DNA from: Melanopsichium pennsylvanicum
Taxonomy: Eukaryota > Basidiomycota > Ustilaginomycetes > Ustilaginales
Length of the DNA: 44,164 nt
Direction: 5' to 3'
Assembly (NCBI GenBank): GCA_900208305.1
Contig: OAPG01000025.1
Location: 1 to 44,164, forward strand
The stretch's first letter is position 1. Every line of letters begins with the position of its first letter. The notes below the pieces were generated by a model, which saw nothing but the letters and a program-made list of their open reading frames with translations, did not search any database and was not told where the DNA came from. A program made the position numbers and the translations under genes. Shown piece after piece: positions 1-18,552 of the stretch.

Positions 1-99
1 AGCCTGCTGAGTGATAAAGAATAAAAAACAAGACGGTTAGGGTTAGCCGTTGCTAGACTAATTGTTGCTCGAGAGATATCTGTTTCAGTTATAGTTGAG

Positions 100-573
100 C
101 TGCACTAGAACTAATATAAATAAGAATATCATTCACATAAACATAGACAGGGACAGAGTTAGCTTTAATAATACTACTTTTCACTTTTTCACTGGTGTAA
201 CACCATCAACTTTCATTGTATTAAGTGTACTATTAAGAGTGAAAATAGAATATTGTTTCAGACACAGTACAAGACTTTGCAGTTTAGTAATATCTTCTAC
301 TGCATAACCATTCCATTTTTAACAAAAATAGAAATCTCTAGCTAAAAATCGGAATATTTGTATAGTGTTAGATGTAAAAACAAAATAACGTGAACTAGTG
401 GCTAGAGTGCTAGGTTTAAAATAATGTACTAGTCGAACAGAGAGACTCATACTGCTACCAACTAGTTGATCATTTTTGATTAGGTTAGTGAATACGTAAA
501 CACCATAAACACGTTTATTAGATACAAGTTTGCTACGTCCAACTCCTACAATAGCTTGAAATGCTTTTCGGAT
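100..573 (-). pseudogene. Degenerate GIY-YIG endonuclease downstream of nad3
   Basis: Read on the minus strand, this continues in the frame of the nad3 fusion ORF just after its TAA stop. It shows a GIY-YIG core (VYGVYVFTN, then LVGSSMSLSVRL). A further in-frame stop and at least one frameshift follow. In the shifted frame a tail VPVYVYVNDILIY resembles QPIYLYLDDVLVF in the element beside nad1, so the two belong to one family. Such nucleases cut DNA and drive their own spread. The early stops suggest this copy is dead unless the TAA is bypassed. The family is clear; how far the element extends past the window start is unknown. Confidence 0.6.
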
Positions 574-1293
574 TTAACTAATGCTGTCTGAAAGAAGAAT
601 TGTACTGGATGAAATACTAGCTAGTTTATCTAGTTCTTCCTGAGTGCCTACCGGCGGGATAGAATGAAAAGCTTTTTGCACCTCATTGATAGTTGTCTGA
701 TCAGTAGGGTTACCACTCTGAATATGACATTGTGCTTTTAGGTGCACATTCTCAGTAGATTGTCCTAGATCCTTTTCGTAGGCATCAGATAGATAAGTTG
801 ATTTTTCTTTTTTTCTACCTCTAACGAAGTGAATTGTTACTTTCACTTTTACTAATTTTTTAACTGGTAGAATAAGATCGTTTTTATTAGTAAAAGGGGA
901 AGTATTAGACTTAACAACATCAACATTGTTAATTGAAGATCGTTTATCTGTGAAGTATAGAGCTCCTGTTCCAAACTCGTAAATGAAACCAACAGTAAGT
1001 ACTAGGAAAAAGATAACAAAGATCCAGAACCCATAAGCACTTGTCTGGTAAAGATTTACGGCAAATGGGTAAGTCATTAGGAGTTCAATATCAAATACTA
1101 GGAATAGAATACCTACTAGATAAAATTGAATAGAGAAAGGGTTTCGTGTTTGACCATATACTGGACTAAAACCACATTCATATGGTGTAACTTTTTCTGA
1201 ATCAGGTCGGTGAACAGCTAGTAGAAGGTTAGCAAATAGAAGAATAACTGCTAGAATAGGGATAAAAATAAAAAATAGTGTAATTGTGTTCAT
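574..1293 (-). CDS. nad3: NADH dehydrogenase subunit 3 fused in frame to an endonuclease N-terminal region
   Basis: Residues 1 to about 122 are a normal ND3, a complex I membrane subunit of the inner mitochondrial membrane: three hydrophobic segments, the conserved loop YECGF and the acidic helix FDIELL. Fungal ND3 normally ends shortly after the TDxRS motif, seen here as TDKRSS. This ORF continues for about 115 more residues of charged, non-membrane sequence before TAA, and the frame beyond the stop encodes a GIY-YIG domain. The extra part is therefore best read as the front of an inserted endonuclease ORF. The ATG overlaps the last base of the nad2 stop, so the two genes are probably co-transcribed. 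The ND3 call is firm; whether the tail is cleaved off, tolerated or ends elsewhere is unknown. Confidence 0.93.
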   Translation of the reverse strand: MNTITLFFIFIPILAVILLFANLLLAVHRPDSEKVTPYECGFSPVYGQTRNPFSIQFYLVGILFLVFDIELLMTYPFAVNLYQTSAYGFWIFVIFFLVLTVGFIYEFGTGALYFTDKRSSINNVDVVKSNTSPFTNKNDLILPVKKLVKVKVTIHFVRGRKKEKSTYLSDAYEKDLGQSTENVHLKAQCHIQSGNPTDQTTINEVQKAFHSIPPVGTQEELDKLASISSSTILLSDSIS

Positions 1294-2906
1294 TAGTAAT
1301 AGAATAGTGATAGAGCTAGAATATGACAGCTATTTAGTAGGATTGATGGTTGAAGTACAAATAGTACGATAATCATAGTAAGACTAGAAATTAGTAGACT
1401 ATGTACGTTAGTAATTGTTTGAGTAGTATTAGTATCTTGTGTATTTAGAGTACTATCAGTATATACTACCTCAGTTTGAGTATCTTGACTATCGAAGTAG
1501 ATAACTCGAATAATTTTTAGATAGTAAGATGCACTAATTACACTTACTAGAATTGCTATAATAGATACAAAATAGTAACCACCGTGAGTACTTGAATATA
1601 GAACCATTTGTTTTGCAAAAAATCCAATTAGTGGTGGAATACCTGCCATAGAGAATAGACAAAGAGCAAGACTTAGTCCTAGTAGAGGATTTTCCTTAAA
1701 TTGACCTTTAAGTTGATCAATAAACTGAATGTCTGTACTATTAACTGATTGTTTATTAGTAGCACGATTTGAAACTAGGTATGATTTACTTGTGCTCATA
1801 ATGTATCCAAATGCTAGAAGAATTAGGAATGTGTTTACATTTGTAAGTGAGTATTGAATTAGATAGAATAGGAATGATTCAATTGATTCTTCAGTATTAA
1901 TTGATAGAGCTAGTAGTAGAAATCCTACGTGACTAATAGTACTATATGCTAGAAGTCGTTTAATACGATATTGACTAAGTCCAACTACTGTACCGATAAT
2001 AAGACTTAGAACACTAGCAATAAGTAGTAGATTTTTCCAAATATTAATAGATGTATCATCACTAATAAGAACACTTAGTGATTCAAAACTACCTTCTAGT
2101 CCTGATTGTAGTTCTAGAAGAAATACAAAGATGGAAATTTTTGGCATTGTTGTTAGCCAAGATGTTACAATGGTTGGTACACCATCATATACATCTGGTC
2201 CCCAATTATGTAGTGGAGCTGCTGCTACTTTAAATAGGAATCCAATACCAATTAGAAGTAGTCCACATGTAACACCACCACTATAAACAGCACTATAAGC
2301 TATATAATCTGATCCTGTTACTTGTACTAGAGTATAAATACTTTCAAATTGTGTAAGACCTGTATAACTATAAATTAGTGCTGTACCTAGTAGAATTAGG
2401 GCTGATGATAGACCACCTAGTAGAAAGTATTTAAGACCAGCACTTGTTGCAGATTCTGAATCTCGGTAAAGTGTTGCTAGAATATAAACAGCAAAACTTT
2501 GTAGCTCAATACTTAGATACATACTTACTAGATCAGAACTACTTAGTAGTAGTGTAGCACCCATAGATGTAAATAGAATCATTAGTGAATACTCACTAAT
2601 TGTTGGAACTACTGTTGTACTTGATCGTACAATCGTTTTATCTGTAACTGGACCCCAACCTAGTAGAATTAGAGCACCAGTGAAAAGTAGAAATCCTTCA
2701 ATAGCTACTGATACTGTTGTTACATGGAATAGTCCACTGTAGATACCTACTCCGGAAGCTAGTGACTCAATATGTAGACCATTAAAAGCCAGTAGAGCAG
2801 AATAGATTAGAACTACAGATGTAATTCGATTAAATAGACTAGGAGTAATTCGGTAGGAGAAAACAGGAATGGCTACTAGTAGTGAAATTAGACCAATTGA
2901 AAGCAT
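1293..2906 (-). CDS. nad2: NADH dehydrogenase subunit 2
   Basis: A 537-residue polytopic membrane protein, the ND2 proton-pumping subunit of complex I. Recognisable pieces include [19 protein letters not shown] near residue 130, [12 protein letters not shown] near 165, [20 protein letters not shown] near 225, the lysine-bearing segment [16 protein letters not shown] near 315, and [12 protein letters not shown] near 425. Length fits fungal ND2. The start is the first ATG, and the stop TAA shares one base with the nad3 ATG, the usual fungal nad2-nad3 linkage. No TGA codons are used. Pieces of its 5' end are duplicated near 25.4 kb and, more weakly, near 5.0 kb. Confidence 0.96.
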   Translation of the reverse strand: MLSIGLISLLVAIPVFSYRITPSLFNRITSVVLIYSALLAFNGLHIESLASGVGIYSGLFHVTTVSVAIEGFLLFTGALILLGWGPVTDKTIVRSSTTVVPTISEYSLMILFTSMGATLLLSSSDLVSMYLSIELQSFAVYILATLYRDSESATSAGLKYFLLGGLSSALILLGTALIYSYTGLTQFESIYTLVQVTGSDYIAYSAVYSGGVTCGLLLIGIGFLFKVAAAPLHNWGPDVYDGVPTIVTSWLTTMPKISIFVFLLELQSGLEGSFESLSVLISDDTSINIWKNLLLIASVLSLIIGTVVGLSQYRIKRLLAYSTISHVGFLLLALSINTEESIESFLFYLIQYSLTNVNTFLILLAFGYIMSTSKSYLVSNRATNKQSVNSTDIQFIDQLKGQFKENPLLGLSLALCLFSMAGIPPLIGFFAKQMVLYSSTHGGYYFVSIIAILVSVISASYYLKIIRVIYFDSQDTQTEVVYTDSTLNTQDTNTTQTITNVHSLLISSLTMIIVLFVLQPSILLNSCHILALSLFYY

Positions 2907-3167
2907 TACGACTACTACTTTATAATAAATCCCATTAATTTTATAGTAAATTATTATTTATTTTACTACTAAATCACAATTTATAATTTCATATGTTCTA
3001 CAAAAACAGAAACTTAGTCCTAATAAACTCTCTTTTTTATAAAGAATGGCGTTTACTATAATTAAATAGTAAAAATGTGTAGCAGTACAGGGTATAATCT
3101 TTATTTATACATATTATACTAATTTTTATATAATAATTAGTATACCTATACTATATAGTAAACGCTT
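2907..3167. repeat. nad2 upstream spacer, copied near 25.5 kb
   Basis: The spacer before nad2 contains short stretches (ACTACTAAATCA, and GCAGTACAGGGTATAA near 3083) that recur in the same order at about 25480-25675. There they follow a fragment of the nad2 start. This is a partly decayed segmental duplication. No gene is seen in it. Confidence 0.6.
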
Positions 3168-3224
3168 GTAATAATAGAAGCTGTAACACCTGAAAAATAC
3201 CTAGCATGAATCGGTAGCCAAGCT
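3168..3224 (+). pseudogene. Isolated cox2 C-terminal fragment
   Basis: Translation gives [21 protein letters not shown], matching the COX2 end [18 protein letters not shown] encoded near 22.7 kb. The codon aligned with the cox2 tryptophan (TGG) is TGA here, at 3207-3209. The match is short but continuous at protein level and differs from cox2 at many bases, so it is an old copy or the residue of an earlier cox2 end. It has no upstream cox2 sequence and is not functional. Confidence 0.7.
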
Positions 3225-3811
3225 TATTTATTATTTACCCCTCCTTACGCCTCTTTTTTTCAAGAGGATAATTATATATCTTACTTAAAAATAGTTAATT
3301 TATTAATATTAACTACACATAAATAAATTTCCCTGTTTCCCGAAGGAAAACAAGCATATAAAATTAAACAGTGAGATATATACACATGTATTTACAGGTG
3401 TTGCGATCTGTATACTTTTAATCTTCTTGTTAACTACTTAAAATTTGCTATTTAGGCTTTCGGAAGATCTATTTAATTAAACTATCTAATCAAAAAATGA
3501 ATGCGCTGGCGCGACCCTATTCTTGTATAGGATAGAGTACTTACTCTTACTCTTTTTGATTTACTCCTATCTATACTTATTACTTTCATTTAAATAAAAG
3601 AGAAATTAATATAGTAGGTTAGTCTATAATAAAATAGATTAATCTATCTAAGAGCTCGCGCGCAATTTAGTCTACATTTTGCGCTTGCGCTGCGCTTGCG
3701 CACGGGCGGTAATTAAGTATAGATTTATTAACGTGCGTATTTACTTTAAATAATCTAGATATTAGATTAGTAATTAGTAAAATTAGTAACGCAGTAAAAT
3801 AAAACTTAAAA
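3225..3811. repeat. Intergenic region with clustered GC hairpins
   Basis: No gene is seen. The spacer holds several small palindromes: TTTCCCGAAGGAAAAC near 3339, GCGCTGGCGC at 3503-3512, and a dense GC block at about 3653-3710 with repeated GCGCTTGCGC units in otherwise AT-rich DNA. The palindromes belong to dispersed families found elsewhere in the window. Confidence 0.6.
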
Positions 3812-4807
3812 ATGCTTTCAATTCTATATAATCTACTAGAGATTCTAGTAGTTCTTGTTCCAATTCTACTAAGTGTTGCTTTTATGACAGTAATTGAACG
3901 AAAAGTAATGGGATCAATGCAACGACGAATTGGACCTAATGTTGTTGGATACTATGCTCTACTACAACCATTTGCAGATGCTCTAAAACTGGTAATTAAA
4001 GAGCAAGTTATTCCATCACAAGCTACAAAAAGTCTATTCTTTCTAGCTCCTATGGTAACACTAATTTTTAGTCTACTAGGTTGGGGTGTTATTCCTCTAG
4101 GTCCTGGTCTAGCTCTTAGTGATTTTTCACTAGGTATTCTTTACTCTCTAGCCCTTTCAAGTATTGGTGTATATGGTATCCTATTTGCAGGATGGTCAGC
4201 TAATTCTAAATATGCTTTCCTAGGTTCTCTACGATCTACAGCTCAAATGATTAGTTACGAACTAATTTATAGTGCTGCTGTACTAACTGTAATTCTACTT
4301 TGTGGTACATTCAATATTACAGAAATTATTGAAGCTCAACAAAGTGTATGGTATATTATACCTCTACTACCTATCTTTATTCTATTCTTTATTTCCGCAC
4401 TTGCTGAAACAAACCGTACACCATTCGATCTTCCAGAAGCTGAATCTGAGCTAGTTGCTGGTTTCATGACAGAGCACTCAGGTATGATCTTTGTATTTTT
4501 CTTCCTAGCAGAGTATGGAAGTATTGTTCTAATGTCTACTTTCACAGCAATTCTATTCCTTGGTGGATATAACATGTCACCTCAAGTACTATTTGCTGAA
4601 GATTCATTTATTAACCTACAAAGTATTGCTCTAGCTGTAAAAGCAGTTCTAATTATGTTCCTATTTGTATGGATTCGAGCTACACTGCCTCGAATGCGGT
4701 ACGATTCACTAATGGTATTCTGTTGGACTGGACTTCTACCAATTGCTATCGCTCTTCTAATCCTAGTACCAAGTCTACTAATTGCATTCGATATTAGCCC
4801 TTATTAA
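3812..4807 (+). CDS. nad1: NADH dehydrogenase subunit 1
   Basis: A 331-residue ND1, the complex I membrane subunit at the quinone site. Typical motifs are ERKVMGSMQRRIGPNVVG near residue 30, the quinone-pocket LPEAESELVAGFMTEHSG near 210, and FVWIRATLPRMRYDSLM near 285. Length is normal and the ATG start is the only good choice. The last 30 or so codons occur a second time at 6539-6643, with many synonymous changes. The present 3' end may therefore have been brought in by the GIY-YIG element that follows. No TGA codons. Confidence 0.97.
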   Translation: MLSILYNLLEILVVLVPILLSVAFMTVIERKVMGSMQRRIGPNVVGYYALLQPFADALKLVIKEQVIPSQATKSLFFLAPMVTLIFSLLGWGVIPLGPGLALSDFSLGILYSLALSSIGVYGILFAGWSANSKYAFLGSLRSTAQMISYELIYSAAVLTVILLCGTFNITEIIEAQQSVWYIIPLLPIFILFFISALAETNRTPFDLPEAESELVAGFMTEHSGMIFVFFFLAEYGSIVLMSTFTAILFLGGYNMSPQVLFAEDSFINLQSIALAVKAVLIMFLFVWIRATLPRMRYDSLMVFCWTGLLPIAIALLILVPSLLIAFDISPY

Positions 4808-4847
4808 AAATAATAACTATTTTCCCCCTTGCGCGCCACACGGTTAC

Positions 4848-5318
4848 TTATATTAGTATAATAATTTTAGTAGGACTAGAGAATTTATTTCTTTTTTCAC
4901 CATTATAGTAATTTTTTAATCCCTGTTTTATTATTATAGTAAAAAAAGGTAAGAATTTATATTTACCAGAATGTACAACTTTAATGGATATTAATATAGG
5001 TATGGTAAACGTAAATTCATTTCTACATCTACTAGTAGCCATTCCTGTTTTGTCCTACCGAATTACCATTTTTCTAAAGATTTGTGTTGCACTGCTATTT
5101 ATTCTATTCTAATTTGTATTACTCTACTTGTTCAAGGAGGTCTACTAATTGATCAACTAGCTTCTAATACAAATAGTAGCAGCATGAGTATAATTGTAGG
5201 TAGCTATGCTTGGTATAATACCGGAGACAAAAAGAAGAAAGATGCAGAAGAAAAGGATAATAATGAGAATTTCTGGTCTGAAGTACTAGAAAAAGATCTA
5301 GGACGAAAACACTTCTAA
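4848..5318 (+). pseudogene. nad2-like 5' fragment and linker between nad1 and a GIY-YIG remnant
   Basis: At about 5029-5068 the plus strand reads LLVAIPVLSYRIT, almost identical in bases to codons 9-21 of nad2 ([13 protein letters not shown]). After a frame disruption a more diverged segment follows (LLVQGGLLIDQLAS) that can be aligned loosely with ND2 [14 protein letters not shown]. The frame then runs into a lysine- and glutamate-rich stretch ending KDLGRKHF. The first match is convincing; the second is tentative. The bases before 5029 show no recognisable gene. Confidence 0.5.
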
Positions 5319-6350
5319 CCCATATCTCATTGCACGACGGTATCTTACTTCCGGTAATAATACAGATACGGATGTACTTAATAAGATTCTACCTAGTAAG
5401 TTCGATCGAGTTCTACCAGAATAACTTGAACAACTTATTAGTATTGAACCTAAAACAGTAAATTATTGTGATCCTATTACAAAAGAGGTAAATAAAAAGG
5501 ATATTTATCAGCTAATTGGTAAACGTAGTGGTCTACCTAAATATGCTGGTATTTACATCTGGACTAATATGCTAACTGGTGAACAATATGTTGGAAGTAG
5601 TGTTGAGCTAGCCAAACGTGTTGCTAATTATAAACAAGACATTTCTAAAAATAAGACACGTCCAATTATTTCTAATATGTCTAAGTATGGACTAGAAAAT
5701 TTTAGCCTAACAATTTATCTAGTTGAACTAGTTCAACTAAAAGAAATTAAAGAAGCTAGTATTGATCAACTTCGTAAAATTATTATTCTTTTACAGTATC
5801 TTATTCTAACACTGAAACCTTCACTTAATACTGTAAAAGTAGCTAACATAGGACCTTACACAGATCATTCTGAACTATCTTATGAAAAATGGAATAAAAT
5901 GGTAACGAGTATGTCTCAACCAATTTATCTTTACCTGGATGATGTTCTAGTATTTGAAGCTGCAAGTGCTGCAGTTGGTGCTCGTCAACTTGGTATTGGT
6001 GTTGTCTCTTTCTTCCGGTACTAAACTATTCCGACGCTATACTGTATCACGAATCGGACCTACTGAGAATACAAAAATTTATCTAATCCCTGTTGAAGCG
6101 CTTAAAAAGCTATTCGATCAGTACCGTGTTGAATCACGTGTGGGTCTTAATACAAATTAAATTCAATGAAAGTGCTTATTAAAGACACTATTAATAATAC
6201 TGAAACTGTTGTACCTTCTATTACAGTCGCATCTGCGCACACTTATAATATCGAAGGTCGAAGTGTTAGCCTAAAAACACTTCGTAAATAGCTCGATTCA
6301 GGTACAATTATTAAAGGTTGGATCTTTTCTAAAGTTACTAATTTGTAGTC
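5319..6350 (+). pseudogene. Decayed GIY-YIG homing endonuclease element after nad1
   Basis: The ORF is broken by an in-frame TAA near 5420 and a frameshift near 6015, but its parts are clear. These are the core KYAGIYIWTN followed by EQYVGSSVELAKRV (about 5540-5625), a helical stretch, then QPIYLYLDDVLVF, and in the shifted frame a C-terminal region ending VESRVGLNTN. A last piece at 6168-6348 is also broken by a TAG. Its position between nad1 and a second copy of the nad1 tail matches mobile elements that carry a replacement gene end. It looks inactive now. The GIY-YIG identity is strong; the C-terminal domains are not classified. Confidence 0.75.
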
Positions 6351-6381
6351 CCCCCTATTTTTAAGGTTTGTAGATCTTTCT

Positions 6382-6391
6382 GCGCTGGCGC
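6382..6391. repeat. GC hairpin GCGCTGGCGC
   Basis: Member of the commonest GC-hairpin family in the window. Other copies, in either orientation, lie at about 3503, 12698, 16574, 18455, 25050, 26919 and 33614. Confidence 0.7.
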
Positions 6392-6414
6392 TACTAGTTT
6401 TTATAAAACTGTAA

Positions 6415-6486
6415 CTAACTATAACATAATGCTAATGTCTACTACTTCTGATAGTATGGATAAGAGTTCGAGTCTCTTTAGTTATT
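6415..6486 (+). tRNA. trnR(ucu): tRNA-Arg(UCU), copy 1
   Basis: Folds as a cloverleaf: acceptor CTAACTA/TAGTTAT, D-stem ACA/TGT, anticodon stem TACTA/TAGTA with loop CTTCTGA (anticodon TCT), and T-stem AAGAG/CTCTT with loop TTCGAGT. The first acceptor pair would be a C-U mismatch. A slid acceptor starting four bases earlier is possible because of a short local repeat. It lies inside the nad1 insertion. A second tRNA with the same anticodon lies at 18482-18552. Confidence 0.65.
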
Positions 6487-6538
6487 CAATTATTACAATT
6501 TGCTGAAGAGTAAATAAACGATTATATTAATTTATCTA

Positions 6539-6643
6539 GATGGGCTTATGACGTTCTGTTGGACTGGTATGCTTCCTATAGCTATCGCACTACTAATCCT
6601 AGTACCTAGTCTTCTGATTGCTTTCGATATTAGTCCTTATTAA
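6539..6643 (+). pseudogene. Displaced original 3' end of nad1
   Basis: Encodes DGLMTFCWTGMLPIAIALLI and onward to FDISPY and TAA, the last 34 codons of ND1, in frame. It has many synonymous and a few amino-acid differences from the tail of the intact gene at 4807. It has no start or upstream gene part. The preserved frame with mostly silent changes suggests a coding sequence displaced by an insertion, not random debris. Confidence 0.88.
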
Positions 6644-6700
6644 TTAATACTTATTTTTAACCCCTTTACTTTAATATATTAATTCTATTCGTACTGGGAT

Positions 6701-6740
6701 TAAATTAAATTAAATTAAATTAAATTAAATTAAATTAAAA
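6701..6740. repeat. TAAAT tandem repeat
   Basis: About eight tandem copies of the 5-base unit TAAAT between the displaced nad1 end and trnS. A simple-sequence repeat, likely to vary between isolates. Confidence 0.9.
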
Positions 6741-6778
6741 TAGTTTCTTTTTATACCTTCTTTATATAGGTTACTTAT

Positions 6779-6867
6779 GGACAAACCGCTATTGGCGAGG
6801 TGTAGGCGATTGCTAATTGTCTGGAATATAAAAAACTTCCTTAGGAGTTCGAATCTCCTTTTGTCCG
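6779..6867 (+). tRNA. trnS(gcu): tRNA-Ser(GCU)
   Basis: Acceptor GGACAAA pairs perfectly with TTTGTCC. The anticodon loop TTGCTAA gives GCT on a stem GGCGA/TTGTC. There is a long variable arm, as expected for serine tRNA, and a T-arm AGGAG/CTCCT with loop TTCGAAT. It decodes AGC and AGT. Confidence 0.88.
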
Positions 6868-7030
6868 TGTAATTATATACCTATATATAGGTATACCAAA
6901 ATTAAGTAAATACGGAATACTTTTTTGGCTACTAAAAAAAGGATGTTAACTTATAATTAAAGAGTAAAAAATAATTAACACTATAAATAAAAAGATTGGT
7001 ACTAAAAAAGTGAATAGACTAGAAGGATTA

Positions 7031-15922
<8,892 letters not shown>

Positions 15923-16356
15923 TTTATATATAAAATTATAGAATATCATGGTGGGACGCACTCCCCTTCTTACCCATCTCCTTAGCGGAACAAACTATCT
16001 AGTGTTTTCTATTTTCTAGTAATTACTATAATCGACCTACTAAAATCTTCCGATTTTTTAACGGAGCACAAAATATTATTAAGAAAAATATACTATCCTT
16101 TTTCTAACGGTTAGAAAATTTATGAGGGAATCAATTTTATTGTTCCTTTTTATAAAAAGAAAAACTGGAAAAAGAAAGCCCCATTTTTAGGCTTAAATAG
16201 TAGTAACAGTTCCAGTAGAGACTAAGCCCGTATTATTAATTAAATCCGGCTACTAAAATCTTCTATTTTATAGCTGCTATATAATAGAAAACGATTATAT
16301 ATATATTACAAGGCTATAGTCTACTAGTTTGTAACTATTTTATTGATTGATAAATA
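15923..16356. other. Intergenic region cox1-atp8 with AT hairpins
   Basis: No gene is seen. It contains two copies of an AT hairpin motif, CTACTAAAATCTTC followed by GATTTTTTAA (about 16040) or TATTTTATAG (about 16250). The motif recurs in many spacers (21452, 27288, 42690). Confidence 0.55.
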
Positions 16357-16503
16357 ATGCCTCAACTACTACCTTTTTACTTCGTAAATCAAATCTCATT
16401 TGCATTCCTAGGACTATTTGTACTACTATTTGTATTTTCTAAATACATCCTACCAGCTTTTGTAGAACTATTTGTTTCACGAATGTACATTACTAAACTT
16501 TAA
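16357..16503 (+). CDS. atp8: ATP synthase subunit 8
   Basis: A 48-residue protein starting [20 protein letters not shown], the classic N-terminus of mitochondrial ATP synthase subunit 8. One membrane span (about residues 11-33) is followed by a short basic tail ending TKL before TAA. It stabilises the membrane (Fo) part of complex V beside subunit 6. Length matches fungal ATP8, and its place between cox1 and atp6 is a common fungal order. The single ATG at 16357 is the obvious start. Confidence 0.93.
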
Positions 16504-17001
16504 TTAAAGAAGATCGTTATTACTTTTACGATCTTTTCCCCCCCACTAAAATATCTCCTATATTTTTATAGCAGCGCCAGCGCAGCGCCAGCACACTCAC
16601 TCTTAAAAAGAAATCGTAGATTTTATTTTCGATTTTATTTTCGATTTTATTTTATAAGGGTGTGATAAAAATAGACAGCCTCCTTTTAGTAAATAAATAT
16701 AAATATAGCGCGTAGCGGATTCTTTTAGAGTGTCAGCCGATAGCTAAATAGAATATGCGGTCTATAAAACAGAAAAATCGGCGGTGGCATTTTATACTAT
16801 TTTATAGGAAAGAAGAAAGCTTTAACATTATTTCAAATTGAACCCCGCGCGCAAGCGCAGCGCAAGCGCAAAATTTATTGCGCTAAAAATGAAAAAGGAT
16901 CTATTTTGTTATCAGTGTTGCTAGCTAGCATTTAATTTATAGGGGTGTAGCAACTATTAAAAAAACATTAAGTAACAATCCAATTAATATTATTTTATGC
17001 A
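16504..17001. repeat. Intergenic region atp8-atp6, rich in short repeats
   Basis: No gene is seen. It includes a double GC hairpin (two overlapping GCGCCAGC units, 16574-16591), three tandem GATTTTATTTTC units near 16617-16652, GCGCGTAGCGG near 16707, and GCGCAAGCGC-type palindromes at about 16845-16872. Confidence 0.6.
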
Positions 17002-17766
17002 ATGGCATTCCTAATTCATTCACCACTAGAGCAATTTGAAGTAACTAGTCTTATTTCTCTAAATCTACCTGTACTTGGATACGTTAATCTAAGTCTAACA
17101 AATCTAGGACTATATACAATTCTAACTGTATATCTAGTACTATCACTTCATATTATGGGAAGTAACAACCACCAACTAATTCCAAGTCGATGGAGTATTG
17201 CACTAGAAAGTAGTTTTGCTTCAGTACACGGACTAGTTAAATCACAAATTGGTGCTGCTAACGAGATGTACCTTCCATTTATCTACTCACTATTCTTCTT
17301 TATCCTAATTGCTAATCTAAGTGGTAACGTACCATATGGATTTACAGTAGCTACATCAATTATGGTAAGTATTGGTCTAAGTATGACAATCTTTATTGGA
17401 GTTACAATTCTTGGTCTACGACTACACAAAGTACACTTCTTCTCATTCTTTGTTCCTTCAGGTACACCTCTAGGACTAGTACCTCTACTAGTACCTATTG
17501 AGCTGATTTCATATCTAGCACGAGCTTTCTCACTTGGAGTTCGGCTATTTGCTAACGTTACAGCAGGACACGTTCTAATGAAAATCCTTTCAGGATTCCT
17601 GGCTCCTCTATTTACTTCTACTTTTATTGTTTCAGTACTGACTGTACTACCATTTATCATTTTTACTGGTATTATTGGACTAGAAATTGCAGTTTCATTT
17701 ATTCAAGCTTACGTATTCTGTGTTCTAACATGTTCATATCTTAAAGATGCTATTGATCTACATTAA
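17002..17766 (+). CDS. atp6: ATP synthase subunit 6, probably with a hybrid 3' end
   Basis: A 254-residue Fo subunit a, the proton channel partner of the atp9 ring. Diagnostic motifs are LVKSQIGAANEMYLPFIYSLF near residue 78, the essential-arginine helix ISYLARAFSLGVRLFANVTAGHVLM near 170, and IGLEIAVSFIQAYVFCVLTCSYLKD at the C-terminus. The last 62 codons recur at 20671-20856 with a clearly different middle (for example FTSTFIVSVLTVLPF versus FTSGAITAVITLIPF). One of the two ends therefore came from a diverged donor. The insertion begins immediately after the stop. No TGA codons. Confidence 0.96.
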   Translation: MAFLIHSPLEQFEVTSLISLNLPVLGYVNLSLTNLGLYTILTVYLVLSLHIMGSNNHQLIPSRWSIALESSFASVHGLVKSQIGAANEMYLPFIYSLFFFILIANLSGNVPYGFTVATSIMVSIGLSMTIFIGVTILGLRLHKVHFFSFFVPSGTPLGLVPLLVPIELISYLARAFSLGVRLFANVTAGHVLMKILSGFLAPLFTSTFIVSVLTVLPFIIFTGIIGLEIAVSFIQAYVFCVLTCSYLKDAIDLH

Positions 17767-18380
17767 ATGAGTAGAGGTTTTACTAAAGTTTCAATAATTC
17801 TAGTAACTAAAGTGCTAGTTGCTAATGAATCTTTTCTAAAAAAGATTAATTGGATACTCCCCTTTCCTGCGGTACAGTATTCAAAAATGTGTCCATCTTT
17901 TATACTTATACTAATCTGATGCAAATTTTTACTAGTATTAGTAGTAACTTTGATACTTCAATTAGCCCTCACAAATTTATTTCGATTCTCTACCGATTTA
18001 TTTTTGAAGACCTGAAACAAATTGAGGTCATTAAATTTCCTTGAGATAAGAAAGAAAAGAATAAAATGAAGAAAGTAATAGAAAAGTATGGTAAACCTAA
18101 TCGTAATACTAGTAAAACTACGTCAGGTTTTATAATTATTGTGCCAATAGGAAGTGATAAAAAAGCATCCATTTATCACTCAGAATTTACAACACACATT
18201 TCTAGAACATGTTATAAATACCTATTAAAAAAAGAACCTGCAACACATAAAATTATGGATATGTGTAAAAAACATGGTGGAAATATTTATATTCTTCCGT
18301 ATTCACACACCAACCTACGAAATCTGCCATTTAACGATATGAGAGATTCAATTCAAGTTATCCTAATTTATTTTATCTGA
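17767..18380 (+). other. Unclassified reading frames at the start of the atp6 insertion
   Basis: A frame from 17850 to 18380 is open over 176 codons except for one TGA at 18042-18044. Its second half contains GKPNRNTSKTTSGFIIIVPI and HTNLRNLPFNDMRDSIQV and ends at TGA. No known family is recognised. Since TGA also interrupts other selfish ORFs here, it may be one protein of the element or decayed coding sequence. The pieces before 17850 show only short frames. Confidence 0.35.
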
Positions 18381-18454
18381 GTTATCCTAATTTTTAATAG
18401 TAGTAATCATAGTAAATAGAAACCCCTTGTAAAATCTTATTCGATTTTTTAGTC

Positions 18455-18464
18455 GCGCCAGCGC
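18455..18464. repeat. GC hairpin GCGCCAGCGC
   Basis: Embedded in TCGCGCCAGCGCAGAA, a 16-base string also found at about 12696 and 25048. The conserved flanks define a specific subfamily of the hairpin. Confidence 0.75.
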
Positions 18465-18481
18465 AGAAAAAGAAATTAAAA

Positions 18482-18552
18482 ATAAGATAAATGGAATCGA
18501 ACCAATACAAATTCATTAGAAGCGAACTACTCTACCTTTAAGTTATATCTCC
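18482..18552 (-). tRNA. trnR(ucu): tRNA-Arg(UCU), copy 2
   Basis: On the minus strand: acceptor GGAGATA/TATCTTA (pairs 2-7 good, first pair G-A mismatched), D-stem ACT/AGT, and anticodon stem GTTCG/TGAAT with loop CTTCTAA (anticodon TCT). The T-arm ATTGG/CCATT has loop TTCGATT and one mismatch. It lies within the atp6 insertion. It differs clearly from the other TCT tRNA at 6415, so the two are not a recent duplicate. Confidence 0.6.

Noticed and set aside
4336..4575. 79-codon minus-strand frame opposite nad1
   Set aside because: It is a shadow of the nad1 coding region.
16560..16880. Clusters of palindromes considered as a CRISPR array or replication origin
   Set aside because: There are no regularly spaced repeats with unique spacers. 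GC hairpins are scattered genome-wide and nothing ties this cluster to replication.
17283..17660. 125-codon minus-strand frame opposite atp6
   Set aside because: It is the complement of a well-conserved atp6 with no family features, so it is a shadow frame.
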